From: Paenibacillus terricola
GTDB lineage: Bacteria > Bacillota > Bacilli > Paenibacillales > Paenibacillaceae
Assembly (NCBI RefSeq): GCF_014779765.1
Contig: NZ_JACXZA010000011.1
Location: 1 to 64,000, forward strand
Length of the DNA: 64,000 nucleotides
Reading direction: 5' to 3'
In this document: piece by piece, positions 49,276-59,146 of the stretch
Position numbering within the stretch: the first letter of the stretch is position 1
Layout: each line of letters starts with the position of its first letter
Translations under genes and position numbers: made by a program
The notes under the pieces: generated by a model
What the model was told of the DNA's origin: nothing
Database searches by the model: none
The model's input: only the letters and a program-made list of their open reading frames with translations

Positions 49276-51951
49276 TTAGGACGGTTCCACGCCCCATGCG
49301 AGCGTACCATTGACGTACAGCGTTACCTTGCTGTTGTTCACGAAGCTGGTGCTTGCCGTACTGAATGAATAATCGTTCGACTCGGAGAAGTTGGACCAGT
49401 CGGTCTTGCTGAAGCGGGTCTGGATCTGACCGCTGTTGCCACCTGCGGCGATGGATCCTGCGCCTGACTTGAAAGTTAGCTCCAGATACGTATCGGCTGT
49501 TGCGGTTGGCGACGTCATCGAGACGAACTGCGCTTGGACATTATCGCTGCCGATTTGCGCCCAGTCGCAGAAGAAATTGAAGGCGGTCGTGTTGTCTTTC
49601 GTGAAGTAGTAACGAACCTTCAGCGTACTCATATCGACGGCACTAGTTCCGCTGTTCGTGATGATGAACTGCGGAGCCGCCGAGCTGTTCGCTGCATCCG
49701 TATCGTTAGGGCGATATTGAACGGCTAGGCCAGTCGTCGTGCCGCCGCCAGTAGATGGCGAAGCAGGGGTGACGGAGACGGTGTTCGATGTGGCCGTACC
49801 AGCGGAGTTCGTGGCAACCACACGGTAGTAGTAAGTCGTGCCGCCCGCTGCGGTCGTATCGGTATACGTTAATGCCGTTAAGCTTCCGCTTAGATCGGCG
49901 AAGCCGCTGCTGCTTGCCGTCGAGCGCTGAACCTTATAGGACGCTGCGCCGGAGGATGCCGTCCACGTCAGTGCTGCTTGTGCGGTTCCAGCTGTACCCG
50001 TTAAGGTGAAGGTACCAGGGACCGTCACGACAGGAGGCGTTGTGCCGCCGACTGTATAGATGTTCGGCTGTGCCGGCGTCGCCATTCCGTCACCGAGGAA
50101 GTAGCTCGTATGCGGCGGCTGGTTGTATGCAACGTTCTGCCAAGCAACGCCGAGACGATAGACAGAGTCGTGCATCAGAGTAGGCAGCTTGTACGTCGTA
50201 ACAGCTGTCGTCGTGTAGAGGCGAAGCGCGCTGCTGTCCGTTGTGCGCCAGATGACCTCTTCGCGCCAGTCGCCGAGCAGGTCCGCTTGGAGGCTCGGAG
50301 TGCCCTTGGTCGTGTTATTGGAGTATGTGCCAGTCGCAGTCAGGAGATTGGAAGATTTGCTCGTTGAGTAATTCCATTTGTCAATTTTGCCGACGCCGGC
50401 GCTGATGCTGGAGTCATAAGAATGGTCGAGAAGCTCGCGCAGCAGATCGCCGTCCCACCAGATCGCGAAGTTCTGGGAGGGGTAGCTCGTCGTAATCAGC
50501 GTGCCGGTAGCAGAGTGGACGCCGACAGGCGTCGTCCATACTTCTTCCCCGCGGTACCGCGGGTCGATGTCGCCGGACAAGCCGCGGCCGGTATCGACAC
50601 CGGTGTTCTGACCCCAAATGATCTCGCCTGTCTTCGCGTCATGAATCTCGGCGCCATACTTCGCGCTCGTGTTCTCGTGCACGTCGAATACTTCAAGACC
50701 CGGTCGGTCAGGGTCGAGATCGCCGACATGCATCGCATCGCCGTGTCCAAGGCCCGTCGTGTACATTTTGGTGCCATCATCATTCACGGCCATTGCACCA
50801 TAAATGACTTCGTCTTTGCCGTCGCTGTCAACGTCAGCGATGCTGAGCTGGTGGTTGCCTTGTCCGGCATAAGAGCTGTTACCGGATGCGTTCGTATCGA
50901 ACGTCCAGCGCTTCGCAAGCGAGCCGTTGCGATAATCGTAGGCAACGATGACGGTACGGGTATAATAACCGCGACCCATGACGATGCTGGGGCGAACACC
51001 ATCCAGATAAGCAACGCCAGCGAGGAAACGGTCTACACGGTTACCGTAGCTGTCGCCCCAACTGGAGACGGTGCCGCGGGCGGGCTCGTAGCTGACGGTT
51101 TGAAGGATTTTGCCGGTGCTGCCTGCAAACACGGTGAGGTATTCAGGGCCGCTTAGTATATAGCCGCTGGAGTTGCGGTAGTCGGCGGTGGAGCTTCCGA
51201 TGACAGTGCCGGCGCTGTCCTTGGTGCCGTCAGCTGTTTTGCAGGCGACCTCGGCTTTGCCGTCACCGTCGAGATCGTAAACGAGGAATTGGGTGTAGTG
51301 CGCGCCAGCGCGAATGTTCTTGCCGAGGTCAATGCGCCACAGCCGGGTGCCATCTAATTCGTAGGCGTCGAGATAGACGTTGCCGGTGTAGCCGGACTGC
51401 GAGTTGTCCTTGGAATTGGACGGGTCCCATTTGAGTACGATTTCGTAATCGCCATCGCCGTCCAAGTCGCCGACGCTCGCATCGTTCGCACTATACGTGT
51501 AGCTTACTCCATCTGGCGTCGTGCCGCCTGCCGGTTTCTGAATCGGGATGTCCTTGTAATTGTTGCTCCATACGGTCGCTGAAGTCGATTGTGCTTGCAC
51601 GGCGCCGTTCACAACGGCTGCCACCGTATAGGTGTTGCTCGCTGTACCAGCTGTGTCGACGTAGTTGGTACTGTTCGTAATTGGCGTTGTAGTAATCAAA
51701 GTACCGTTGCGATAAACGTTAAAACTGGTGGAGGCGGCTTCTGTGCCGAGCAGGCGCCAGCTTAAGTAGACGCCATTGCTTACTTTGACAGCGACAAGGC
51801 CACGATTCAGAAACTCCATCTGGCGCGCCGAAGCTGCATAGGCAGAGTCGGGGCGCTGCGGGAGCAGCGGAATAGCGATCAGTACAGCCATTGCGACGGT
51901 CAGCAATTGGCGTAAAGGTCGCTGCCAAGTGGTGCTCGTAGAGCGAAACAT
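49276..51951 (-). CDS. Secreted rhamnogalacturonan lyase, PL11, with FN3 and CBM3 modules
   Basis: 891 residues. Signal peptide 1-40 ending SAYAA; a beta-sandwich domain (about 40-130); the PL11 beta-propeller catalytic domain (about 135-640) with calcium loops DLDGDGDYE, DLDGDGKAE and DVDSDGKDE; a fibronectin III module (about 655-745); a Thr/Gly linker; and a C-terminal CBM3-like cellulose-binding module (about 755-890, VQYRPNDTDAANSSAAPQF start). Cleaves the rhamnogalacturonan I backbone of pectin by beta-elimination; CBM3 would hold it on plant cell walls. Single-gene unit with SD AGGAGG and an upstream cre site. Confidence 0.93.
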   Translation of the reverse strand: MFRSTSTTWQRPLRQLLTVAMAVLIAIPLLPQRPDSAYAASARQMEFLNRGLVAVKVSNGVYLSWRLLGTEAASTSFNVYRNGTLITTTPITNSTNYVDTAGTASNTYTVAAVVNGAVQAQSTSATVWSNNYKDIPIQKPAGGTTPDGVSYTYSANDASVGDLDGDGDYEIVLKWDPSNSKDNSQSGYTGNVYLDAYELDGTRLWRIDLGKNIRAGAHYTQFLVYDLDGDGKAEVACKTADGTKDSAGTVIGSSTADYRNSSGYILSGPEYLTVFAGSTGKILQTVSYEPARGTVSSWGDSYGNRVDRFLAGVAYLDGVRPSIVMGRGYYTRTVIVAYDYRNGSLAKRWTFDTNASGNSSYAGQGNHQLSIADVDSDGKDEVIYGAMAVNDDGTKMYTTGLGHGDAMHVGDLDPDRPGLEVFDVHENTSAKYGAEIHDAKTGEIIWGQNTGVDTGRGLSGDIDPRYRGEEVWTTPVGVHSATGTLITTSYPSQNFAIWWDGDLLRELLDHSYDSSISAGVGKIDKWNYSTSKSSNLLTATGTYSNNTTKGTPSLQADLLGDWREEVIWRTTDSSALRLYTTTAVTTYKLPTLMHDSVYRLGVAWQNVAYNQPPHTSYFLGDGMATPAQPNIYTVGGTTPPVVTVPGTFTLTGTAGTAQAALTWTASSGAASYKVQRSTASSSGFADLSGSLTALTYTDTTAAGGTTYYYRVVATNSAGTATSNTVSVTPASPSTGGGTTTGLAVQYRPNDTDAANSSAAPQFIITNSGTSAVDMSTLKVRYYFTKDNTTAFNFFCDWAQIGSDNVQAQFVSMTSPTATADTYLELTFKSGAGSIAAGGNSGQIQTRFSKTDWSNFSESNDYSFSTASTSFVNNSKVTLYVNGTLAWGVEPS

Positions 51952-52003
51952 AATATTCCTCCTTACGATAATGGGTTCAGCGATCAGCAGCTGAGGGGCA
52001 GCT

Positions 52004-52028
52004 GGATAGCGCTTACATTTTTATTGTA
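52004..52028 (-). promoter_or_regulatory. cre (CcpA) site and -10 box of the lyase gene
   Basis: Minus strand TGTAAGCGCTATCC at 52004-52017 matches the catabolite-responsive consensus TGWAANCGNTNNCA at all but the last base. A TACAAT box (52023-52028) lies directly upstream, so CcpA would block the start of transcription. The rest of 51952-52423 shows no gene; a TATACT at 52341 could be the rnr -10. Confidence 0.72.
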
Positions 52029-52423
52029 AGGGTGGATGGGCTTGCTTAAATAGGGGGCGAGAGGAGCAATTGCGATGCGCGGCGCTGAGTTCGAAATGTC
52101 CACCTATTAACATTTCGGTGAATGCAAGGAGCCTGAACGATTAACCGATAGATTCGTAGAGATTAACAGCCGAAATTATTTTCGAAAAACAATCGAATGA
52201 GTAAGTCGAAAGGCCTCGGACAAGAGCGAAAGCGAATGAATAGAATGAATGGTGGGTCGAATGGTTCAGCGGCGGGGCAGAATAGAGGGGAAACAGCTCT
52301 ATTTTTCGCAAGTATGCGGATGAAGGGCGGCTGTTTCGTGTATACTTAATGGTATATGAAAATATATCCTTATTTGTCGAACTACAAGGGACCCGAAAGT
52401 GTAGAGTCGGGGGCGGAGGAATC

Positions 52424-55400
52424 ATGAGCTTAGAGCAGGACTTGCTTGATTTTATGAAAGAAACGGCGTACAAGCCGATGACCTATCAGGAGTTGGAGCA
52501 GCACTTCGGAATCGACGACGCGGGAGATTTCCGCGCATTCCTCAAGCTGCTTAATGAGCTCGAAGAGTCGGGCCAAATCGTCCGTACGCGCAATGATCGC
52601 TACGGCGTAATTGAACGGATGAATCTCGTTCGCGGCCGCGTGCAGGCGCATGCGAAGGGATTCGCATTCCTGATTCCGGAGGAGAAGGACCATCCGGATG
52701 TGTATTTGCATGCGAACGATCTGAAGAGTGCGATGAATGGCGATATCGTACTCGTTCGCGTTACGTCCCAGAGCGAAGGCGGCGGACGTATGGAAGGCGA
52801 GGTTGTCCGCGTCGTGACACGCGCTGTGACGCAGGTGGTCGGCACATTCGATAACCATGATGCGTACGGCTTCGTGCTGCCGGACGACAAGCGGATTAAC
52901 CGCGATATTTTCGTCCCTAGGGGACAGTTCGGCGGAGCGGTATCGGGGCAAAAGGTTGTCGTGCGCATTACCGCTTATCCAGAAGGCCGCGCAGCGGCGC
53001 AGGGCGAGGTTATTGAAGTACTCGGCCACAAGGACGATCCGGGCGTCGATATTCTATCGATCATCCGCAAGCATCAGCTGCCGGAAGGGTTTCCGGATGA
53101 TGTAATGGCAGAAGCGGAGGCTGCGCCGGACTCGATTACCGAAGAAGAGATTGTGGAGCAGGGACGCCGCGATCTGCGTAACGAGACGATCGTCACCATC
53201 GACGGTGAGGATGCGAAGGACTTGGACGATGCGGTCCATGTCGTACGATTGGAGAATGGCAATTACAAGCTGGGCGTCCATATCGCAGACGTCGGCTATT
53301 ATGTACGCGAGCGCTCGGCGCTTGATCAGGAAGCGTATCGCCGCGGATGCAGCGTCTACCTCGTAGACCGGGTTATTCCGATGCTGCCGCATCGGTTGTC
53401 CAACGGCATTTGCTCGCTTAACCCGCAGGTTGACCGACTGACGATGTCGTGTGAGATGGAATTCGACCCTAACACGATGAAGCGGGTGCGTCATGAGGTA
53501 TTCACGAGTGTGATCCGGACAACAGAACGGATGACGTACACGAACGTGAAGCGTATTCTGACCGCAACGGAAGAAGAGCCAGAGACGGAGCTCAAGGAGC
53601 GTTATGCGGGGCTTCTGGACATGTTCTCGATGATGGAAGAGCTGGCGATGAAGCTGCGGCGCAAACGGATGAAACGCGGCGCTATCGACTTCGACTTCCA
53701 AGAGTCGAAGGTTATCGTTGATCCGGAAGGCAAGCCGATCGATATTATTAAGCGCGAACGTTCGATCGCAGAGATGATTATCGAGGAGTTCATGCTTGCG
53801 GCGAACGAGACGGTAGCGGAGCATTTCCACTGGCTGCGCGTGCCGTTCCTGTATCGGATTCACGAAGATCCAGACGGCGAGAAGTTGCTGCATTTCATGC
53901 AGATCGTTTCGAACTTCGGCTATGTGGTCAAGGGCAAAGGCAACTCGGTTCATCCGCGTGCGCTGCAGACGCTGTTGGAGGAGATCCAAGGCACGAAGGA
54001 GCAGACGGTGATCTCGACGATGATGCTTCGTTCGATGAAGCAGGCGAAGTACGATGCGGAATGCCTCGGTCACTTCGGTCTGGCAGCGGAGTTCTACTCC
54101 CACTTCACGTCGCCGATTCGGCGTTATCCGGACCTTGTCATTCACCGCGTCATGCGCGAGGTGCTCGAGAACGGTGGGGCGATGCCGGAGGCAAGAGTGG
54201 AAGCGCTGGCTCCGCGGATGCAAGACATTGCTCAACAATCGTCGGAGCGCGAGCGCGTTGCTGTGGATGCGGAGCGGGATACCGATAAGCTGAAGAAATG
54301 CGAGTATATGCTCGACAAGATCGGCGAGGAATTCGACGGCATCATCAGCAGCATTACGAGCTTCGGTATGTTCGTAGAGCTGGACAATACGGTGGACGGC
54401 TTAATCCGACTAAGCCAGTTGACGGACGATTACTATCACTTCCACGAGCTGCACATGGTGCTGATCGGGGAACGTACGTCGAAGGTATACCGGATCGGGG
54501 ACGAAGTGAAGATTCGGATTGCGGATGTAAACATGGATGAGCTAACAATCGACTTCGAGATGGTCGACATGAAGCCGCGCAGCAGCGGCGGTTTCCGCGG
54601 CTTCGCCGACTTCGGCGGCAGCAGTGGCGGACGCGGCGGCGCAGCAGCGAAGCGCGCACGCGGCGGATTTGGCCGCGATGAGCGGCCAGGGCGCGGGCCG
54701 GCGGCACGCGGCGGCGGTGGCGGCGCGCAAGGCAGCGGCGGCGGGCCGGGACGCGGCAAGCGCGGAGCTGGCGGCGGTGCGCCGGGCGCAGGCGGACGCG
54801 GCGCGCGGAGCGCAGGCGGCGAAGCGGCGAGCGGCGGAGCAGCGGCGGGCCGCGGACGGCGCGGTAAGCGCGGCGGCGAGTACGCGCTGGGCGCAGGCGA
54901 GCGCGGCACGTGGGACGCGCCGGTCGAACCGGTGAGCGGCGGGCGTCACGGACGCGCAGGCGACGGCGTGCAAGGTGCAGTCGAGCAAGGCGCGCGGAAC
55001 GCGGGCGAAGCGGCGAGCGGCGGAGCAGGCCGTGGACGTCGCGGACGCAGAGGCCACGGAGCGCAAAGCGGCGGTGAACGCGGTGGAGCTGTGTTGCGCA
55101 CAGAGGCACCAGCGGGCAATGAAGTGTTCGAAGCACCGGTTGCTCATGATACAGGTGCTGTGTGGAGTACGCGTCCACCTCGCAAGGAGCGCAGACCAAA
55201 GCTGGATATGTGGGGCCTGCCGGTACCGGCAAACAGCAATCCGCGCCGTGATGACGGCGGCGAGCGCGACGATGGCACTTACCAGCCGGGCAACGGACGA
55301 CGCGGCGGCGGCAATCGCCGAGGCGGTGCGCCAGGAGGTGGTGGCCATGGCGCATCAGGCGGTCGCTCATCCGGCGGACGTAATAAACGTCCGGGTCAGG

Positions 55401-55552
55401 GTGGTGGCAGCATGAGCGCTGGCAGCGGCGGCAACCGTCCGTCGGACGGTGGCGAAGGCGGTAACGCAGGTGGCGGCGGTAAGCCGCGCAAGAAGAAAAA
55501 AAGCGGCGGCGGTAACGCAACAGCTGCTTTCGTAAGGAAGAATCGGAAGTAG
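52424..55552 (+). CDS. rnr: Ribonuclease R with long Gly/Arg-rich C-terminal tail
   Basis: 3'-5' exoribonuclease that degrades structured RNA and works with SmpB-tmRNA. 1042 residues from ATG 52424 (SD GCGGAGG; the upstream 75 nt of open frame has no SD). N-terminal winged helix (1-70), cold-shock domains (about 70-235), RNB catalytic domain (about 245-580) with [14 protein letters not shown] Asp ligands near 258, and S1 domain (about 635-715). Residues ~717-1042 are a low-complexity tail of Gly, Ala, Arg and Ser with RGG- and [10 protein letters not shown]-type repeats and a Lys-rich end; B. subtilis RNase R stops at 779. The tail probably binds RNA. Confidence 0.94.
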   Translation: MSLEQDLLDFMKETAYKPMTYQELEQHFGIDDAGDFRAFLKLLNELEESGQIVRTRNDRYGVIERMNLVRGRVQAHAKGFAFLIPEEKDHPDVYLHANDLKSAMNGDIVLVRVTSQSEGGGRMEGEVVRVVTRAVTQVVGTFDNHDAYGFVLPDDKRINRDIFVPRGQFGGAVSGQKVVVRITAYPEGRAAAQGEVIEVLGHKDDPGVDILSIIRKHQLPEGFPDDVMAEAEAAPDSITEEEIVEQGRRDLRNETIVTIDGEDAKDLDDAVHVVRLENGNYKLGVHIADVGYYVRERSALDQEAYRRGCSVYLVDRVIPMLPHRLSNGICSLNPQVDRLTMSCEMEFDPNTMKRVRHEVFTSVIRTTERMTYTNVKRILTATEEEPETELKERYAGLLDMFSMMEELAMKLRRKRMKRGAIDFDFQESKVIVDPEGKPIDIIKRERSIAEMIIEEFMLAANETVAEHFHWLRVPFLYRIHEDPDGEKLLHFMQIVSNFGYVVKGKGNSVHPRALQTLLEEIQGTKEQTVISTMMLRSMKQAKYDAECLGHFGLAAEFYSHFTSPIRRYPDLVIHRVMREVLENGGAMPEARVEALAPRMQDIAQQSSERERVAVDAERDTDKLKKCEYMLDKIGEEFDGIISSITSFGMFVELDNTVDGLIRLSQLTDDYYHFHELHMVLIGERTSKVYRIGDEVKIRIADVNMDELTIDFEMVDMKPRSSGGFRGFADFGGSSGGRGGAAAKRARGGFGRDERPGRGPAARGGGGGAQGSGGGPGRGKRGAGGGAPGAGGRGARSAGGEAASGGAAAGRGRRGKRGGEYALGAGERGTWDAPVEPVSGGRHGRAGDGVQGAVEQGARNAGEAASGGAGRGRRGRRGHGAQSGGERGGAVLRTEAPAGNEVFEAPVAHDTGAVWSTRPPRKERRPKLDMWGLPVPANSNPRRDDGGERDDGTYQPGNGRRGGGNRRGGAPGGGGHGASGGRSSGGRNKRPGQGGGSMSAGSGGNRPSDGGEGGNAGGGGKPRKKKKSGGGNATAAFVRKNRK

Positions 55553-55565
55553 GCATAAGATAACG

Positions 55566-55620
55566 AAGGGCATGCAGCTGTCAGCCATAACGGTGGAAAG
55601 CTGCATGCCCTTATTATTTT
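55566..55620 (+). terminator. Terminator after rnr
   Basis: 14-bp stem AAGGGCATGCAGCT/AGCTGCATGCCCTT followed by ATTATTTT. Confidence 0.88.
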
Positions 55621-55765
55621 GCACAATCGAATTGAATGGATAGAGAGCGTCATGTCTGAATGCATAAAGCCTCACGTCAAATCTTCTGGATACGTTCATC
55701 CTTCGATTCGCGAGAGGCTCTGTAGTTAAACTATATCGCTGCAGGTGTTATTTAGGATGCTGACA

Positions 55766-55885
55766 TTAGTCATTAGTCGAGTCTTTGGAATCGCCGGTTT
55801 TGGACTGCGTATTCTGGCTGCCGTGGCCTTGCTGCTTCTTGGCGCTGTCTCTACGTGAATTTTTTTGGTGGTGTCCGCGGGACAT
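55766..55885 (-). CDS. Small basic hydrophilic protein (39 aa), unrecognised
   Basis: On the minus strand an ATG at 55885 follows a strong SD (AGAGGAGGCGA, 10 nt upstream) and opens a 39-codon frame beginning MSRGHHQKNSRRDSAKK and ending GDSKDSTND. It is rich in Lys, Arg, Gln, Ser and Asn, has no hydrophobic segment, and is probably disordered. Composition recalls small spore proteins, but I see no family motif. It lies alone between rnr and smpB, antisense to both; the plus-strand frame opposite has no SD. Confidence 0.6.
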   Translation of the reverse strand: MSRGHHQKNSRRDSAKKQQGHGSQNTQSKTGDSKDSTND

Positions 55886-55987
55886 GATGATCGGTCGCCT
55901 CCTCTTGGTGGTTGTTCTTCAGCTGTATTGTTATCTCCCTGTGGGCAGGCGATTATGCAGCTGGGAGGGGGCTTGGCCTACTACGCC

Positions 55988-56016
55988 TTGAATTGGTAAT
56001 CGATTGTTGCTACAAT
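55988..56016 (+). promoter_or_regulatory. Predicted promoter of smpB
   Basis: TTGAAT at 55988, 17-nt spacer, TACAAT at 56011; 62 nt before the smpB start. Confidence 0.7.
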
Positions 56017-56077
56017 TAATGTCTAACTGGCCCATTGGCCGATGGAAGCGATTCAGACGAGGAGAAGGTGAAGACGT

Positions 56078-56563
56078 ATGGCGCCGAAGAAGAATCAAGA
56101 GAACAAACCGCTTGCCCAGAACAAGAAAGCTTCGCACGACTACTTCATCGAGGAGACGTATGAAGCGGGCATCGTGCTGACTGGTACGGAGATCAAGTCG
56201 GTCCGCAATGGCCGGGCGAACATTAACGACGCATTCGCGACGATTCGCAATGGCGAGATGTACGTGAACAATATGCATATCAGCCCTTTCGAACAGGGCA
56301 ATCGATACAATCCAACCGATCCGACGCGCGCACGCAAGCTGCTGCTGCACAAGGTGCAGATTCATAAGCTGCTCGGGTTGTCCAAGCAAGAAGGCTACAC
56401 GATTGTGCCGCTTAAGATTTATGTGCGCAACGGTTATGCGAAGCTGCTGATCGGCCTTGGCAAAGGTAAGAAAAACTACGACAAACGCGATACCGCGGCG
56501 AAACGCGACGCAGAGCGTGATATTCAACGAGCGCTGCGCGAGAAGCAGAAGGTCGCACGGTAA
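56078..56563 (+). CDS. smpB: SsrA-binding protein SmpB
   Basis: Binds tmRNA and delivers it to stalled ribosomes. 161 residues: [23 protein letters not shown] opening strands, [19 protein letters not shown], and the C-terminal tail [23 protein letters not shown] that inserts into the mRNA channel. SD GGAGAAGG. Encoded 0.8 kb upstream of ssrA itself. Confidence 0.97.
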   Translation: MAPKKNQENKPLAQNKKASHDYFIEETYEAGIVLTGTEIKSVRNGRANINDAFATIRNGEMYVNNMHISPFEQGNRYNPTDPTRARKLLLHKVQIHKLLGLSKQEGYTIVPLKIYVRNGYAKLLIGLGKGKKNYDKRDTAAKRDAERDIQRALREKQKVAR

Positions 56564-56576
56564 TCGAAAATAAAGG

Positions 56577-56622
56577 AACCTCCAGAGCGCGTGTTTGAAC
56601 CGGCGTTCCTGGAGGTTTTTTG
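56577..56622 (+). terminator. Terminator after smpB
   Basis: AACCTCCAG/CTGGAGGTT stem with further pairing inside (AGCGC/GCGTT) and T6 tail. Confidence 0.88.
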
Positions 56623-56780
56623 ATAGGAGCGTGCATGGTATGCATCGGTTCCTGGTTGCAATGCCAAATCCAAGGGGCGCTCATGCCTAAGGTGCTATTG
56701 ATGTGGACCAGACGACTGATTTCATCTAAAGAGAACTTTTTATTGTGAAAACAATCACATACTTTGTTGGATGTTTATTT

Positions 56781-56786
56781 TATAAT
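56781..56786 (+). promoter_or_regulatory. -10 box before the small Cys protein
   Basis: TATAAT 34 nt upstream of the ATG in an AT-rich stretch; -35 not clear. Confidence 0.4.
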
Positions 56787-56819
56787 TAAACCATCAAGAA
56801 GCGCAAGGAGTGAACGCTC

Positions 56820-57011
56820 ATGATGAACATGAACAAAGACGAACAACTGACGAAGTACTTGGTCCAATTTTGTTATACTTGCGATCGGGCGCATGAGTGC
56901 ACCAACGAAGCTGCGACTGCTCATTGTATGACAATGAAGCAATACGAAGCTGGATATACGACGACGCAGGATGAGACGCTTGAATTGCTGCGGTGGTACG
57001 AACAAATTTAA
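56820..57011 (+). CDS. Small cysteine-containing protein (63 aa), function unknown
   Basis: ATG 56820 has AAGGAGTGA 7 nt upstream. Four cysteines, Cys18-x2-Cys21-x5-Cys27-x8-Cys36 (within FCYTCDRAHECTNEAATAHC), plus His25 and His35 could bind zinc or an iron-sulfur cluster. No signal peptide or membrane segment. I do not recognise the family. Located alone between smpB and ssrA. Confidence 0.72.
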   Translation: MMNMNKDEQLTKYLVQFCYTCDRAHECTNEAATAHCMTMKQYEAGYTTTQDETLELLRWYEQI

Positions 57012-57115
57012 TTATCGTGAGTTATACAAAGTCTGAGAATACTCACTTGGAGAACAAGCCGTTCAGTAGATGCCAATGCGATTGCGATAACGTGCTGCGA
57101 CAAAGCGCCGACGGC

Positions 57116-57144
57116 TTGCTTTCCTTACGCCGAATTGCTACAAT
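57116..57144 (+). promoter_or_regulatory. Candidate ssrA promoter
   Basis: TTGCTT at 57116, 17-nt spacer, TACAAT at 57139. A second possible -10, TATACT, is at 57243 with TAGACA 19 nt before it. Nothing else is visible in the 365 nt between the small gene and ssrA. Confidence 0.5.
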
Positions 57145-57376
57145 TAGGTTCACTGCTGATAGATGGAGGAGTTTTTACCGGTTCAGGTTTGAAGCGCTAG
57201 ATCTCCCAGCAACCAACTAGACAATCAGCGTGGAAGACGTGTTATACTGAGTTCATCAGCAAGACAAGCAATAAGCATTCGTGCTCAGGATGAAGGCGCA
57301 GCAATGTGCCACCCATTCGAGTCGCCTGCATGGCTAACGGTTCGCTTAACTGACGATGCCGATTATGCCGATATTC

Positions 57377-57741
57377 GGGGGCGTTTATGGATTCGACAGG
57401 GGTAGTTCGAGCATGGGTTGCGGGTAGTGGGGACGCGTCCGCTTCATCAACGCTAAAGCCAATTAAATGGCAAACAACAACAAACTTACGCTTTCGCAGC
57501 TTAATAACCTGTGAGCGTGCTCCTACCTAGCATCGCCCATGTGACTAGACTAGGGGCTAACAAGTAGTGGGATACGCCGTTCGGTCTCCGCCTGGGGTCG
57601 ACGGAAGAAGATAATCAGGCTGACCCAACGCGTAGTCGGTTACGGGACGACGCTCGGGTGACATCAATACCGTGACTACACCCGTAGAAGCCTGTGTGGC
57701 GTTGTCTCTGGACAGGGGTTCAAATCCCCTCGCCTCCACCA
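57377..57741 (+). ncRNA. ssrA: Transfer-messenger RNA (tmRNA)
   Basis: 365 nt. The 5' end GGGGGCGTTTATGGATTCGACAG and 3' end GACAGGGGTTCAAATCCCCT..CGCCTCCACCA form the alanyl-tRNA-like domain (acceptor GGGGGCG/CGCCTCC). The tag reading frame at 57469-57501 encodes GKQQQTYAFAA followed by two TAA stops, so the full tag is AGKQQQTYAFAA. It frees stalled ribosomes and marks peptides for ClpXP, with SmpB and RNase R encoded just upstream. The 3' end served as an integration target (see the islets that follow). Confidence 0.97.
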
Positions 57742-57779
57742 TGTAAAACCACTACCGCATGAGGTAGTGGTTTTTTGCT
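57660..57779 (+). repeat. ssrA-end direct repeat, left copy (putative attL)
   Basis: Last ~80 nt of ssrA plus its terminator. It matches 62653-62769 over about 118 bp with roughly ten mismatches, the block from GGACAGGGGTTCAA to the terminator being nearly identical. Confidence 0.85.
57746..57776 (+). terminator. Terminator of ssrA
   Basis: AAACCACTACC/GGTAGTGG with GCATGA loop and T6. Duplicated almost exactly at 62738-62767. Confidence 0.93.
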
Positions 57780-58023
57780 GTTTTGGAAGCAGGGTTGGTT
57801 GTTTGAAAAAGATTGACCGGACACGGAAGCACGGTGCGGGGGCATTGAATGAACGAACTTTAACTAGGAGAGAAGCTCTTTGCTACTACGACGCGAACAG
57901 TTGTTTTGCCTCCTGAAGCGTCATTAAGTTAGAATTTTTTCACTTACAATGTGTACGAATAGACGTTAGTATTTATAAAATAATTGAACTTTCACTTTAA
58001 TGGCAAAAATTTTGGGGGTTAAA

Positions 58024-58662
58024 ATGAAGAGAACAGTATTAGTAGGTCTAATAAGTGCTGCTTTAATGGTTGGTCCAGTGAGTTCATATGCTGCAAATGA
58101 TGATGTCGCTACAATAAGTTTAAAGGGTATCCTTTCTGAAGGGAGATTATATGCTCCTCTCCGTATAACAGGAGAGAAGCTTGGCGCAGTAGTAAGCTGG
58201 AATCAGGAAACTAATACTGCTTCACTAACTAAAGATGGAAAAACTTTTACTGCTACTGTGGGTAATGGAGCATTGCTGATCAGTGGGAAAGTGCATGTTC
58301 AATTTAAAGCTTTGAGTAACTTCTTCTATCCGAACGATTATATTAAGTGGAATAAATCTACTATGACAGGAACTTCTGAGCACATTGAAGTTCGGGCTTA
58401 TCCATTAACAGATGAACAAGCAATAAAATTTGCTACAAAAGCGCTTGATGAAATGCACGGTACCCAGAAGAGAGAGTGGAATAAATTCCTTATTAACCTG
58501 CATGGTCTCATGGATAAAGAGATTCAGTGGAATAGCAGCTATACTCAATATACAGCTTCTTTTTATGATTCGCGGGGTGAAAATAGAAACGAAATTATAA
58601 CTGAGATGACTAAGAAGGGGAATGATTGGATAATGACTTCATTCAAATCCTTAGTAAGATAG
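58024..58662 (+). CDS. Secreted protein with stalk (copper amine oxidase N-terminal-like) domain
   Basis: 212 residues from ATG 58024 (SD GGGGGTTAAA; an ATG 24 nt upstream lacks an SD). Signal peptide 1-24 ending SSYA-AN. Residues ~30-110 (LKGILSEGRLYAPLRITGEKLGAVVSWNQETNTASL) match the stalk/copper-amine-oxidase-N fold common in Paenibacillus surface proteins. The C-terminal 100 residues are not recognised. AT-rich with AAA, TTA and AAT codons, unlike the housekeeping genes to its left: probably acquired. Sole gene of islet 1. Confidence 0.75.
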   Translation: MKRTVLVGLISAALMVGPVSSYAANDDVATISLKGILSEGRLYAPLRITGEKLGAVVSWNQETNTASLTKDGKTFTATVGNGALLISGKVHVQFKALSNFFYPNDYIKWNKSTMTGTSEHIEVRAYPLTDEQAIKFATKALDEMHGTQKREWNKFLINLHGLMDKEIQWNSSYTQYTASFYDSRGENRNEIITEMTKKGNDWIMTSFKSLVR

Positions 58663-58709
58663 GCATCTAATAGAGGATACCTCTCCATTGTGAGGGGTCA
58701 AACAGTCCG

Positions 58710-58781
58710 GCGAGTTGTGGTTTTACACAGCCACGCTTCGCCTCCACCATGTGAAACCCGACCGCGTGAGGTCGGGTTTTT
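58710..58781 (+). repeat. Degenerate ssrA-end copy with terminator (islet 1/2 boundary)
   Basis: CTTCGCCTCCACCATG at 58736-58751 equals the end of tmRNA plus the next bases and is followed by a terminator hairpin AAACCCGACC/GGTCGGGTTT at 58754-58779, parallel to the ssrA terminator. The upstream part TCCGGCGAGTTGTGGTTTTACACA matches 62041-62065. The following 58782-59146 has no gene; an imperfect hairpin AAGCTGACTCT/AGAGCCAGCTT lies at about 59027-59058. Confidence 0.7.
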
Positions 58782-59146
58782 GCTTGTTATCAGAGGTTTA
58801 CATCGCAGAGGCTTCATTATTTGAATTCCCACTTTATTTCCCCTTCTCTGGTAATACAGGTTCACAGTAATACAGAAATACATTCGGTAAAGAGCAATAA
58901 TTCCCTGCTAGAACCTTCCTTCAATTTAAAGGAAAGGGAATCCACGCTCCTTCAATGAAGACCGGTCGCAGGAAGATTTCGACGCCTGGACTTGACTTAC
59001 AAGCTGGCAAACGAAAGCATGAAAAAGCTGACTCTAGTACAGTACCAGAGCCAGCTTGCGAAGTAGGGATTTTTCTTACTGTCCATTAATAAGGGTCTTG
59101 ACCAAGTCTGCAGCGGGGCTTTTTGTTGTTAATCATAATAATTAAA

